DNA of 29,649 nt, taken from the NCBI GenBank assembly GCA_016180645.1, contig JACPAV010000039.1, positions 1-29,649 on the forward strand, given 5' to 3'. Below, piece by piece: positions 22,561 through 29,649 of the stretch (its first letter is position 1; each line of letters starts with the position of its first letter). Position numbers and translations under genes: made by a program. Source of the DNA: Nitrospirota bacterium. Lineage in GTDB: Bacteria > JACPQY01. Below the pieces are notes generated by a model. The model made no database searches. It saw only the letters and a program-made list of their open reading frames with translations, and was not told the origin of the DNA.

Positions 22561-23601
22561 TTACCGCACCCCCAGGGATTCCGCCTGGCCGGGATTGTGA
22601 CGCTGAAACTTCCACACGTTCCGGCTGTGGTTCTTGAAGTCATCCGAGAAGATGTGCGTCCCGTCGTTCTTGGACACGAAGTACAGGTAATTTGCGTGCG
22701 CGGGGTAGAGGGCGGCGATAAGCGACTCCCGGCCGGGGCTGGCGATGGGGCCGGGCGGAAGTCCGGACCGAGTATAGGTATTGTACGGGCCATCCGATTC
22801 CAAGTGGGCTCTCGTCAGATTTCCATTGAAGCCGGGGAAAAGGCCGTAGATCACCGTCGGATCGCTCTGGAGGCGCATCCCGAATTTCATCCGATTGTGA
22901 AAGACCGCCGACACCAGCGGCCGCTCTTCCGCCACGGCCGACTCTTTTTCAACGATCGAAGCCAGGGTGACGACCTGCGCTTCCGACATGCCGAGCGCTC
23001 TGGCCTTGGCCACCATGCCCTCATCAAAGACCTTCCGAAACTGCTCCACCATCATCTTGACCACGTCCCGGGCCGTAAGCGACGAACTGAACACGTATGT
23101 TTCCGGATACAGAAATCCCTCCGCACTCTCGGCGTGGACGTCCAGATCGAGCAGGACCTGGGGGTCCCGAATCGCGGCAAGAAAGTCTGCGGCCGGAACC
23201 ACCTGGCCGTCCTCCAAAAGTTTGGCGATCTGGTACGAATTGTATCCCTCCGGCACCGTGACTCTGAAGCGGACGACCTTGCCCTGACTCAGGGTCCGCA
23301 GGATATCCAACGGCGTCATTTTTCCCGTAAGCACGTATGCCCCGGCCTGAACCTTCCGCCCGAGATCCAAGTAGTGCGCCAAGCGGACGATCCGGCGCGG
23401 CTGGGGTACAAATCCCTCCTCGGAAAGGCGTTCCGCCACTCGCTCGAACGGCTCACCCCACTTGACTCGAAACATTTTCTCCTGGAGCGTCTCATTCGCC
23501 GGAAAGAACAGGAACGGCACCCACTGCGCGGCCAGAAACCCGAATCCGAACAGGACGGCCAGCACGCCGAGGAAGATCCCTACTTTGAGGAGGCGCCTCA
23601 C
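22561..23601 (-). CDS. mltG: Endolytic murein transglycosylase MltG
   Basis: The protein has 346 residues. A single N-terminal membrane helix (about 5-27) is followed by a LysM-like segment and the YceG catalytic domain. The key motif ASIVEKESAVAEERPLVSAVFHNR contains Glu218, the same number as the catalytic Glu of the E. coli enzyme; RLQSDPTVIYG, YNTYTRSGLPPGPI and YFVSKNDGTHIFS complete the family pattern. MltG cuts nascent glycan strands and limits their length. The start is GTG at 23601 overlapping the ruvX stop (GTGA), with GGAGG upstream; the longer open frame extends 50 codons into ruvX. A ruvX-mltG pair is common in bacteria. Confidence 0.94.
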   Translation of the reverse strand: MRRLLKVGIFLGVLAVLFGFGFLAAQWVPFLFFPANETLQEKMFRVKWGEPFERVAERLSEEGFVPQPRRIVRLAHYLDLGRKVQAGAYVLTGKMTPLDILRTLSQGKVVRFRVTVPEGYNSYQIAKLLEDGQVVPAADFLAAIRDPQVLLDLDVHAESAEGFLYPETYVFSSSLTARDVVKMMVEQFRKVFDEGMVAKARALGMSEAQVVTLASIVEKESAVAEERPLVSAVFHNRMKFGMRLQSDPTVIYGLFPGFNGNLTRAHLESDGPYNTYTRSGLPPGPIASPGRESLIAALYPAHANYLYFVSKNDGTHIFSDDFKNHSRNVWKFQRHNPGQAESLGVR

Positions 23602-24023
23602 AGACCGCCTCCGCTCTTCCGGACCGCATCCAGATAATCCTGCAAAATGTATGCAGCAGCGATTCGATCCTTTTCGCCTTTCTTCCGATCCCTCCGCCCC
23701 AGACGTCTGCGACCTTCCTCCGCTCTGCGCGTGGAAAGCGACTCGTCCCACAGACGCACAGGCATACCCACCGCCGGACGCAGCTTCTCCACGAATCGAA
23801 GCGTCTTCAGGGCCTGCGGCCCCGTCGACCCATCCATGGAATACGGAATCCCCACCACCACCACCCCTACCCGGAGTTCATTGACCGTCCTCGCAATCCG
23901 ATCGACGGCATCTGCGTCGCGCTCGCGGTGGATCGTCACCAGCGGGGAGGCCACGGTCCCCAGTTCGTCCGAAACGGCGAGACCGATTCTCTTGTCACCG
24001 ACGTCAATACCCAGCACCTTCAA
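23598..24023 (-). CDS. ruvX: Putative Holliday junction resolvase / pre-16S rRNA nuclease YqgF
   Basis: The protein has 141 residues of the RNase H-like YqgF/RuvX family. Motifs: LGIDVGDKRIGLAVSD (first catalytic Asp), VVVGIPYSMDGSTGPQA, VRLWDESLSTRRAEE with the central acidic residue, and GEKDRIAAAYILQDYLD with the last Asp. The likely start is TTG at 24023, since it gives the family start KVLGIDVG; an internal GTG at 24017 is an alternative. It overlaps mltG by four bases. It lies 10 nt after the cupin gene. Confidence 0.92.
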   Translation of the reverse strand: MKVLGIDVGDKRIGLAVSDELGTVASPLVTIHRERDADAVDRIARTVNELRVGVVVVGIPYSMDGSTGPQALKTLRFVEKLRPAVGMPVRLWDESLSTRRAEEGRRRLGRRDRKKGEKDRIAAAYILQDYLDAVRKSGGGL

Positions 24024-24033
24024 GCCAATTCTT

Positions 24034-24471
24034 CTATTTGGGTGCGTCCACCCGCACGCGGTCCGGTTTACCCAGGTCGAACTCCGGCGTGTACACGATG
24101 ACGGCCGCGAATCGCCCGTCGAACGTCCCCCCGTGCGGGGTCCCTTTCGGGATGTGTAGGATCGATTGCGGACCGATCTTCTTCTGCTCGTTTCCGATGG
24201 TGAATGTGCCTGTCCCCTCGACCACCATCACCACTTCATCGTGAGTGGCGTGGACGTGCAAGGGAACCTGCTTGTCACCTTGGATCATCATCAGGCTGGA
24301 ATTCATTGGGTTGATGAGGGGCGTCCACTTGGCCGCCTCCCCTTCCTTCAGCGGGTTTTTCTCCATCACTTCCCGAACGGTCCAGAAATGGGTCCCCTCT
24401 TCGGCCCGGGCATTCCCCATGAGCGAAAGGCAGGCCACGGCGATCGCCATTCCTCGCATGATCGGCTTCAC
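24034..24471 (-). CDS. Exported cupin-domain protein
   Basis: The protein has 145 residues. The N terminus (KPIMRGMAIAVACLSLMGNARA) is a signal peptide with cleavage likely before EEG. The single cupin domain has motif 1 in VPLHVHATHDEVVMVVEGTG (two His and a Glu as metal ligands) and motif 2 in HIPKGTPHGG. The substrate is unknown; it may be a binding protein or a metalloenzyme in the periplasm. The chosen start is GTG at 24471, nine bases after GGGGGAA; a longer ATG-initiated frame would overlap recR by about 60 bp. Its place between recR and ruvX is odd for an exported protein. Confidence 0.82.
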   Translation of the reverse strand: MKPIMRGMAIAVACLSLMGNARAEEGTHFWTVREVMEKNPLKEGEAAKWTPLINPMNSSLMMIQGDKQVPLHVHATHDEVVMVVEGTGTFTIGNEQKKIGPQSILHIPKGTPHGGTFDGRFAAVIVYTPEFDLGKPDRVRVDAPK

Positions 24472-24490
24472 ATTCACGTCTTCCCCCTTT

Positions 24491-25090
24491 TCACAGGTGC
24501 ACCCGATCCCGGAGGGCTTGCCCGAGTGTTTCGTGATCGGTGTATTCAATGTCCGCCCCGATGGACAATCCCACCGGAAGCTTGGAAATCTTCACGCCTT
24601 TCTTCTTGAGGGCATCCGCCAGATAAAGCATCGTCGCATCGCCCTCAAGCGTCGGATTGATGGCCAGCACGATCTCGCGGATGCCGCCGGACTCCACGCG
24701 CCGGATCAATTGCGCCACCCGGAGCCGCTCCGGGCCGATGTCCTCCATCGGCGAAAGCGTTCCGTGGAGAACGTGGAACACGCCCTGGAACACCGCGCTC
24801 CTTTCCAGCGGACGGATATGGGAGGAATCCGACACCACGCAGACCACGGCGTGATCCCTCCGGGGATTGGCGCAGATCTCGCACGGCGACCGAAAAGTTA
24901 CGTCGCAGCAGAGCTCGCACTCCTTCATCTGCTGCTTGAGATTCCGGAGACTCTCGCTCAGCCCGAACACATCCTCCTGGGGTGCCTTCAGGAAGTAGTA
25001 CGCCATCCGGGTGGCCGATTTTTCTCCAAAACCCGGGATCCGCCTGAGGCGGTTGATCAGATCTTTGAGGGGATCCTCGGAATCCTGCAT
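24491..25090 (-). CDS. recR: Recombination mediator protein RecR
   Basis: The protein has 199 residues, as expected. An N-terminal helix-hairpin-helix (LINRLRRIPGFGEKSATRMAYYFL) is followed by a four-Cys zinc finger (CELC, then CEIC after eight residues) and a Toprim domain (VCVVSDSSHIRPLER...INPTLEGDATMLYLADAL). It ends LSIGADIEYTDHETLGQAL, the conserved Walker-like C terminus. RecR works with RecO/RecF to load RecA at gaps. It sits directly after ybaB and dnaX, the classic dnaX-ybaB-recR order, with 9 nt between it and ybaB. Confidence 0.97.
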   Translation of the reverse strand: MQDSEDPLKDLINRLRRIPGFGEKSATRMAYYFLKAPQEDVFGLSESLRNLKQQMKECELCCDVTFRSPCEICANPRRDHAVVCVVSDSSHIRPLERSAVFQGVFHVLHGTLSPMEDIGPERLRVAQLIRRVESGGIREIVLAINPTLEGDATMLYLADALKKKGVKISKLPVGLSIGADIEYTDHETLGQALRDRVHL

Positions 25091-25099
25091 GGAGGACGT

Positions 25100-25444
25100 T
25101 CAGGCGCCGGGGAATCTTGCGCCCAGGGCCATCCCACCGGCCACCTTGGCCAATTCCTCCGCAGCCATCTGCTGGGACCGTCGGAGGGCCTCGTTGACGC
25201 CCGAGGTGATGAGATCCTGGATGAACGCCACGTCCCCGCCGCGCAGAATTTCCGGCTCGATCCGGATGGAAACAATTTCCATCCGACCGTTGGCCTTCAC
25301 CTCAACCATCCCCCCACCGGATTGGGCCACCACCTCCCGATGAGCAAGCTCCTCCTGGGCTTCCTTGATTTTCCGTTGCAGATTTTGTGCCTGCTGAATC
25401 CAATCCGTGGGCTGTCCGCCTTCGCGTTCCTCCATGAACGGCAT
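25100..25444 (-). CDS. YbaB/EbfC family nucleoid-associated protein
   Basis: The protein has 114 residues. It has the family pattern: an N-terminal coiled helix (WIQQAQNLQRKIKEAQEELA), a central beta stretch with VEVKANGRMEIVSIRIEPE, and a C-terminal helix with LITSGVNEALRRSQQMAAEEL. It binds DNA as a dimer. The start is taken at the ATG at 25444; a second ATG three codons later is equally possible. Only 6 nt separate it from dnaX. The conserved dnaX-ybaB-recR neighbourhood supports the call. Confidence 0.94.
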   Translation of the reverse strand: MPFMEEREGGQPTDWIQQAQNLQRKIKEAQEELAHREVVAQSGGGMVEVKANGRMEIVSIRIEPEILRGGDVAFIQDLITSGVNEALRRSQQMAAEELAKVAGGMALGARFPGA

Positions 25445-25450
25445 CGTAGC

Positions 25451-27058
25451 TTATTTCACAGCGGGCTGAAAGATCTTCACGAACTCCTTGTACATGGGAT
25501 GACCGTCGATCTCGTCGTTCGTCTTAGGCCCCTCGGACGCCGCCGATGGAGGTCGAGGGGCGCCCACTACAATATCGAGATCCTCACGGTAGAATTCCGC
25601 CGCCCAGGCGCGAAGGTCCTTCTTCTTGTCCTCGAGGACCGAGGCCGAGAAAGCGTCCCCGGAGGGGGGGCAGACCACGATCCGACCCTGTTCCAGGACC
25701 ACGTCCGACTGCTTGACCACCGCGCCGAGCATTCGATTCTTCGCCAGGACAAACTCGGTGAAAGACGAGGCTGTGGGCGCCGTAGCGGCCACCTGCGATT
25801 TCGGAGCGGTGACGGTACCGCGCGAAACCGGCTCCGCTCGGCTTGGCCCCAAGGGTCCGGATTCAGTCCTTCCACCGGCTGACGCCGCTTCGAGCCGTCC
25901 GAAAATCTGGCCGAGGTCCATCAGCCGCGGCAGCAGCGTGATCTTGGACAGAGCGGTAGTAGCCACCACGTAGGGATCGCTGGATGTCGCCATCTGGGCA
26001 CACATCTGGGCCAGGATTTCACCGATCTGGACAAGATCGGCCTGCGAAGACGACGCCGCCCGACGGGCAAGGCCCTCCATTTCCTCCTCCGATTTCTGGA
26101 GAATTCTTCCGGCGGCATCCTTCGCGGTAGCACAAACCAATAACGCATGAGCTTCTTCCAACAATCCCTTGGCCACCACCATGAGATCAAACCCTTCCGA
26201 GTACAACTGATGATACACGGTCATGACCACCGGCGCGTCCCGCGTTACGAGGGCATCGAGGAGCGCCTCAATCTTCTCTCGCGGCGGAAGGCCGAGAAAA
26301 TGGGACACGCTGTCGCGCGTGATACGGCCCGAGGCCGGGCCCTTTCCGACCGATTTTCCGTCCGCCTCACCCGCTGCAAAGTTGGCGATCTGGTCCAAGA
26401 GCACCTCCGCATCGCGGAGGCTGCCCTCCGCAAAACGCGCCAGGGCGACGAGGGCATCCGGGTCGGCTTCGAGCTTCTCCGACTCCGTTATCTTACGAAG
26501 TTTCGCCGCGATCAGTTCCGAGGAAATTCTCCAGAAATCAAAACGCTGGCAACGGCCCACGATCGTGGCCGGAATCTTCTGCGGGTCGGTGGTGGCAAAT
26601 ACGAATTTCACATGCGATGGCGGCTCCTCCAGCGTCTTGAGGAGCGCGTTGAATGCGCTCACCGAGAGCATGTGCACTTCATCCACGATGTAAACCTTGA
26701 AGCGGGCCGACGCGGGGGCATATTGCACGGCCTCGATGATTCGCCGAACGTCGTCCACGCTGGTGTGAGATGCTCCATCGATTTCCAGCACATCCACGCA
26801 GGCACCCGTGGGAATCGCCTGACACGTTGAACACCGGCCGCAGGGCTCCGCCGTCGGACCTTTTTCGCAATTCAAGGCTTTCGCCAGGAGCCGGGCCAGA
26901 GTCGTTTTTCCCACTCCCCGAGGCCCGCAAAAGAGAAAGGCGTGGGGAATCCTTCCCGTCCGGATGGCGCCCGAAATCGCCCGAACAACGTGATCCTGGC
27001 CGACGACATCCTCGAGGCGGGACGGGCGCCATTTGCGCGCCAGAACGTGATAGCTCAT
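25451..27058 (-). CDS. dnaX: DNA polymerase III subunit gamma/tau
   Basis: The protein has 535 residues and is the clamp-loader ATPase of the replisome. The AAA+ core shows Walker A GPRGVGKT (45-52), a zinc module with Cys64, Cys73, Cys76 and Cys79, Walker B VYIVDEVHM (122-130), and the sensor/arginine-finger region IVGRCQRFDF, where the usual SRC reads GRC. The C-terminal part from about 380 is less conserved and probably the tau tail. No A-rich slippery sequence for a programmed gamma-producing frameshift was noticed. The ATG at 27058 gives the standard MSYHVLARKWRP start. It lies 19 nt after a small ORF. Confidence 0.96.
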   Translation of the reverse strand: MSYHVLARKWRPSRLEDVVGQDHVVRAISGAIRTGRIPHAFLFCGPRGVGKTTLARLLAKALNCEKGPTAEPCGRCSTCQAIPTGACVDVLEIDGASHTSVDDVRRIIEAVQYAPASARFKVYIVDEVHMLSVSAFNALLKTLEEPPSHVKFVFATTDPQKIPATIVGRCQRFDFWRISSELIAAKLRKITESEKLEADPDALVALARFAEGSLRDAEVLLDQIANFAAGEADGKSVGKGPASGRITRDSVSHFLGLPPREKIEALLDALVTRDAPVVMTVYHQLYSEGFDLMVVAKGLLEEAHALLVCATAKDAAGRILQKSEEEMEGLARRAASSSQADLVQIGEILAQMCAQMATSSDPYVVATTALSKITLLPRLMDLGQIFGRLEAASAGGRTESGPLGPSRAEPVSRGTVTAPKSQVAATAPTASSFTEFVLAKNRMLGAVVKQSDVVLEQGRIVVCPPSGDAFSASVLEDKKKDLRAWAAEFYREDLDIVVGAPRPPSAASEGPKTNDEIDGHPMYKEFVKIFQPAVK

Positions 27059-27077
27059 GCGGAAGAACGGATCCTCA

Positions 27078-27341
27078 CTACGATTTCCTGCGCTGGGAAA
27101 TGAACTCGCGCCGCGCAGCATCGATGTCGCGATCCAGAGGCGACGACTCTTTTCCCGTCCTATCGATTTCCTGAACGAAGGAAATCAGCTTGGACACGTC
27201 CTCCCGCTTGGAATCCTCCCATCGGAGGGAGCGCAGCGTCTCGACAATCTCGAACAGTTTGTCGGGATTCGCCCGGATCACTCCCGCCAGGATCGCCTTG
27301 TTCTTCTCGAACGGAAGCATCTGCTTGACCCCCAGCTTCAT
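27078..27341 (-). CDS. Small hypothetical protein upstream of dnaX
   Basis: The protein has 87 residues, soluble and highly charged (many Lys, Arg, Glu and Asp), with no signal peptide, membrane segment or Cys. It begins MKLGVKQMLPFEKNK and ends ARREFISQRRKS; predicted mostly helical. I do not recognise it. It is probably the first gene of the dnaX-ybaB-recR-cupin-ruvX-mltG-epimerase run. The ATG at 27341 has no clear Shine-Dalgarno; TAATAG ends 6 nt upstream. Stop and start spacing (19 nt) to dnaX supports co-transcription, and codon usage looks like the neighbours. Confidence 0.65.
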   Translation of the reverse strand: MKLGVKQMLPFEKNKAILAGVIRANPDKLFEIVETLRSLRWEDSKREDVSKLISFVQEIDRTGKESSPLDRDIDAARREFISQRRKS

Positions 27342-27448
27342 ACGTGACTATTAACGGACTTTTCGCCGATGGGCAAGCCCCGCGCCTTCCGACCCAATGC
27401 GCTGGAGCTAGAGGGGACCGGGATCCTGTGGTAATGTGAACCGCCAAA

Positions 27449-28267
27449 GTGAAACCCCGCTTGTCACGCTCGATCACGGTTGGCCTTTTGACCGCTTTGG
27501 CCATGGGAGCCTGCTCGAAGCCAGGCAAAGCACTATTGCCGGGTGCCATCCCCCGACCCCCCGTAACACTCGAAGGATACAAGGACCTCCGCTGGGGCAT
27601 GAATCCGAACGAGGTCCTCGCACACACGGGGATCGATGAATTCCATCCCATCGAGATCTCCGATGACCGGGTGGAGCGTTGGGCGGCCCCGTTCACGACC
27701 GAACCGGCCTGCGGCCCGTTCTGCGGCCTCGCCCTCCACCAGGTGTTCTCCATCTGGTACGGCGCACCGACGGCCAGCGTGGACCGGGAGAAATCCATCG
27801 TCCGCTCGGAACTGTCTTCGCCGCTTTGCGCGGATTGCGTGGTGAAGAAGGTCGGGCCGTATGACGAATACGTCACTCTCGAAAAAGACGGATTGGTGGC
27901 CTACTGGTTCCCGCTTTCCATCACCGATTGGTCCCGCGCCCGAACGCTTGTGGAAGAACGCTACGGACCGGCATCCAGTTCGCTCCCGAAAACCACCTTG
28001 ACCGTTGCAGCCCCCGGAGAACCTGAACTTGCTCCCTTCAGCTACGATGGAAGCGTGTGGTTCGGTCCCTCGACAACAATCTATCTCGTGACCGAACAGT
28101 ATTCGTCGGAAGCCACGGTCTACAAGTTGGGCTACATGTTCTACCTGAGCAGTCTTTTCGATCTGCAGAACGCGCAGCGAATCAAGGCCCTGGTGGCTCA
28201 CCGCGAGAAGGAAAAGCAGAAGGCCGCCACCCGGGACGAGGATTTCGTCAAGGCCGTCGTCGAGTAG
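27449..28267 (+). CDS. Hypothetical lipoprotein with YKDLRWGM motif
   Basis: The protein has 272 residues. The signal peptide ends AMGA-C22, a plausible but imperfect lipobox, followed by a Pro-rich linker. After that, YKDLRWGMNPNEVLAHTG resembles the short GLRWGM-type repeats seen in various bacterial envelope proteins of unknown role. Four Cys cluster at ACGPFC and CADC and may form disulfides. The C terminus is a charged helix (LVAHREKEKQKAATRDED). The start is GTG at 27449; TAATGT lies 11 nt upstream. It is transcribed divergently from the dnaX run, with 107 bp between, and lies 9 nt before a CbiX-like gene. Confidence 0.72.
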   Translation: MKPRLSRSITVGLLTALAMGACSKPGKALLPGAIPRPPVTLEGYKDLRWGMNPNEVLAHTGIDEFHPIEISDDRVERWAAPFTTEPACGPFCGLALHQVFSIWYGAPTASVDREKSIVRSELSSPLCADCVVKKVGPYDEYVTLEKDGLVAYWFPLSITDWSRARTLVEERYGPASSSLPKTTLTVAAPGEPELAPFSYDGSVWFGPSTTIYLVTEQYSSEATVYKLGYMFYLSSLFDLQNAQRIKALVAHREKEKQKAATRDEDFVKAVVE

Positions 28268-28276
28268 TTCCCCCTT

Positions 28277-28645
28277 ATGAAGGCGCTCCTCCTCGTCATT
28301 CACGGCACCCGCGATCCGGGGGGTCTGAGCGAGATCCGATCGTTCGTGCGCGGGGTCCGGCGGAAACTGAAAAAGATCCGCGTGGAATTCGCCTTTCTGG
28401 CGCCCGGCCCCAATTCGCTGCCCACGATGGCGCAGCGGCTTCGGGAACGGGGGAGCAAAGAAATAGATGTGATCCCATTCCTCCTCTTCTCCGGCGCCCA
28501 CGTGAGGCGAGACATCCCCCGAATGCTTTCGGAGATCCGTCTCAAGAATCCCGATCTCACAATCAGGCTCGGTCGCCACATTGGACCGTCCGTGGAAGCC
28601 GTGCGGATCGCACTCACCCGATGGCGGGAGATGTCTCGGCGATGA
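28277..28645 (+). CDS. CbiX/SirB-like small chelatase domain protein
   Basis: The protein has 122 residues, the size of a single-domain CbiX-S. It carries the two family motifs: VIHGTRDPGG near the N terminus with the first His, and VIPFLLFSGAHVRRDIPRML with the second His. Such proteins insert Co2+ or Fe2+ into sirohydrochlorin, working as homodimers when short. No other cobalamin or siroheme genes are in view, so the metal and pathway are open. It is 9 nt downstream of the lipoprotein gene with no Shine-Dalgarno, so it may be translated by coupling. A GGGAGAT/ATCTCCC inverted repeat spans its stop (28626-28661). Confidence 0.85.
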   Translation: MKALLLVIHGTRDPGGLSEIRSFVRGVRRKLKKIRVEFAFLAPGPNSLPTMAQRLRERGSKEIDVIPFLLFSGAHVRRDIPRMLSEIRLKNPDLTIRLGRHIGPSVEAVRIALTRWREMSRR

Positions 28646-28661
28646 GAACTTCAGATCTCCC
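28626..28661. repeat. Inverted repeat across the CbiX-like stop codon
   Basis: GGGAGAT (28626-28632) and ATCTCCC (28655-28661) are perfectly complementary 7-bp arms with a 22-nt loop. No T-tract follows, so termination is only a possibility. Confidence 0.3.
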
Positions 28662-28671
28662 CTGACGACAT

Positions 28672-28700
28672 TCGACATCCTCGACTCGGTGTGACATATC
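28672..28700 (+). promoter_or_regulatory. Candidate promoter of the crotonase-fold gene
   Basis: TCGACA (28672-28677, 5 of 6 to -35 consensus) and CATATC (28695-28700, 3 of 6) are 17 bp apart. The ATG at 28712 is 11 nt past the -10 and has no Shine-Dalgarno. Confidence 0.3.
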
Positions 28701-28711
28701 TATCCCCCCAG

Positions 28712-29497
28712 ATGGCGGCCAAGCGGAACACCACCCATCATCTGCAGATCGAGCAGGTCGCGTCTGGGGTTCGTCTGATTCGACTCCATCGCCCCGATTG
28801 CCGCAATGCCCTGAGTCTCCACACCATGCTCGAACTCCAGGCCGCCCTGAAGGCCGGATCGCGCGATCATCAGAAGGTGTGCATCCTTACCGGAACCCCA
28901 CCGGCATTCAGTGCGGGTGGCGACTTGAACTGGCTTCTGGCCGAAGTGAAGTCTAAGGGATCTCGCGGCGCCGCAGAGGCGGTTTACCGAGGATTTCAAG
29001 GTGTGACGCGCCTGATTTGTGACCTCCCGATGGTCATGATCTCGGCCGTGAACGGCGCGGCCGCCGGAGCCGGGATGGACATGGCGCTGGCCTGCGATCT
29101 CTGTTTCGCATGCCCCTCCGCTCGCTTCGTCCAGTCCTGGATCAAGCTGGGGCTGGTCCCGGCGACCGGTGGCGCCTTCTTCGTCCAGCGACGGGCGGGG
29201 TGGAAGGGTCTGAAGCTGGCCTACACGGGCGAAATGATCACGGGAACGGATGCCGACCGCCTCGGTCTCGTGGATGGGCTGTTCGAGGACGCCCAGCTTC
29301 TAGACGAGACTCGGCGAATCGCTCTTGCCATCGCCGAAGGAGACGGCTCCACCCTCCGCGACATCAAGCGGCTGATTCGCCGCCAAGAGAAGGCGACCCT
29401 CGAATCCTACCTGAAGGAAGCGGCAAGGATGCAAGTCCACCACCTGGATTCCGATTTCTTCCGCAACGCCGCCGCGCATTTTATCGGCCGAAAATAG
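28712..29497 (+). CDS. Crotonase (enoyl-CoA hydratase/isomerase) family protein lacking hydratase glutamates
   Basis: The protein has 261 residues with a clear crotonase fold. Both oxyanion-hole segments are present: PAFSAGGDLNWLL and VNGAAAGAGMDMALACDL. However, the two catalytic Glu of true hydratases appear absent: in the first motif the usual PE is SW (FVQSWIKLGLVPATGG), and the second position, usually in a SLAMEM-like helix, reads Lys in GLKLAYTGE. It probably catalyses another CoA-ester reaction such as isomerisation, or none. The ATG at 28712 is preferred over a GTG seven codons upstream because the extension is not family-like. An acyl-CoA dehydrogenase lies elsewhere in the window, not adjacent. 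Confidence 0.85.
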   Translation: MAAKRNTTHHLQIEQVASGVRLIRLHRPDCRNALSLHTMLELQAALKAGSRDHQKVCILTGTPPAFSAGGDLNWLLAEVKSKGSRGAAEAVYRGFQGVTRLICDLPMVMISAVNGAAAGAGMDMALACDLCFACPSARFVQSWIKLGLVPATGGAFFVQRRAGWKGLKLAYTGEMITGTDADRLGLVDGLFEDAQLLDETRRIALAIAEGDGSTLRDIKRLIRRQEKATLESYLKEAARMQVHHLDSDFFRNAAAHFIGRK

Positions 29498-29512
29498 CCG
29501 GGGGGGGTCCAG

Positions 29513-29526
29513 GTCTGGGGTCAGAC
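29513..29526. repeat. GTCTG-GGGT-CAGAC hairpin beside a transposase fragment
   Basis: Perfect 5-bp arms with a 4-nt loop sit 9 bp beyond the stop of the partial Y1-type transposase frame. Small palindromes with a conserved tetranucleotide beside the gene are typical of REP-associated transposases. The 8-G run at 29500-29507 precedes it. Confidence 0.45.
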
Positions 29527-29534
29527 ATCGCTAT

Positions 29535-29649
29535 CTATGCTTTCTCAAGTTTCTCGATCTCCCGATGCTCCATCTTCCCCTCCGATAGCCCAGCCTCAAA
29601 CCGATAGAGCATGCTGCTGATCGTCGCCTGATCGCGGTGAAGCCACGCC
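29535..29649 (-). CDS. C-terminal fragment of a probable REP-associated (Y1-type) transposase
   Basis: The frame enters from the right edge and ends at TAG (29535-29537) after 37 visible codons. It contains WLHRDQATISSMLYRFE, a helix-turn-helix resembling the DnaA-like DNA-recognition motif (RDxxTIS, then a helix ending RxE) that is often fused at the C terminus of Y1 transposases, then a charged tail EHREIEKLEKA. The GTCTG/CAGAC palindrome just beyond its stop fits a REP-associated element. The catalytic domain is outside the window, so another HTH protein is possible. Confidence 0.45.
   Translation of the reverse strand, partial: AWLHRDQATISSMLYRFEAGLSEGKMEHREIEKLEKA

Noticed and set aside
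24245-25882. 545-codon plus-strand ORF opposite cupin, recR, ybaB and dnaX
   Set aside because: It is antisense to four conserved genes and shows no family motifs; a high-GC shadow.
25451-27058. Programmed -1 frameshift in dnaX to make gamma
   Set aside because: No A-rich slippery heptamer or following stem-loop was noticed in the coding strand.

Overview
The window is about 29.6 kb of GC-rich, densely packed bacterial chromosome. Pseudopilin genes, lipoproteins, a predicted outer-membrane barrel and lytic-transglycosylase and exopolysaccharide genes point to a diderm (Gram-negative type) bacterium. The style, with short intergenic gaps, ATGA/TGATG/GTGA overlaps, a split three-gene transhydrogenase and an FHA-GGDEF protein, resembles uncultured deltaproteobacteria-like or candidate-phylum genomes, but nothing here fixes the lineage. 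No prophage, CRISPR array or complete insertion sequence was seen. No stretch over 300 bp lacks a gene.

Layout. (1) 1-2242, minus: type II secretion-like pseudopilin operon gspG-H-I-J followed by an unrecognised partial gene. (2) 2268-6880, minus: trpC-F-B-A overlapping an acyl-CoA dehydrogenase gene. (3) 6969-7050, minus: tRNA-Leu(GAG). (4) 7147-10325, minus: a GH88/GH105-like lipoprotein and a large exported protein, coupled by an ATGA overlap. (5) 10395-12996, plus: KAS III (FabH-like), a predicted outer-membrane barrel, and an FHA protein with a degenerate GGDEF domain. (6) 13054-13851, minus: IclR-family regulator, divergent from (7) 14013-18546, plus: a DUF3108-like protein, two GT4 glycosyltransferases and a polyprenyl glycosylphosphotransferase (exopolysaccharide initiation and elongation). 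(8) 18653-21603, plus: a possible 40-codon leader ORF and pntAA-pntAB-pntB. (9) 21621-27341, minus: an eight-gene housekeeping run, orf87-dnaX-ybaB-recR-cupin-ruvX-mltG-epimerase. (10) 27449-29497, plus: lipoprotein, CbiX-like chelatase and a crotonase-fold protein. (11) the right edge carries the C-terminal tail of a probable REP-associated (Y1) transposase next to a GTCTG/CAGAC hairpin.

Functional themes are tryptophan synthesis, envelope and exopolysaccharide biology (pseudopili, glycosyltransferases, sugar epimerase, MltG, secreted sugar-active enzymes), NADPH/NADH balance (Pnt) and DNA replication/repair (DnaX, RecR, RuvX). The most interesting non-coding signals are: -10-like boxes 5-9 nt before the start codons of several operon-leading genes that lack Shine-Dalgarno sequences, suggesting leaderless transcripts; two inverted heptamer arrays that enclose the gspH start codon; a dispersed palindromic element with an AGCGAAGCG-like core; and identical 10-G tracts in trpB and the epimerase gene. 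I did not find a clear, previously undescribed multi-gene system; the findings are candidates of moderate interest.
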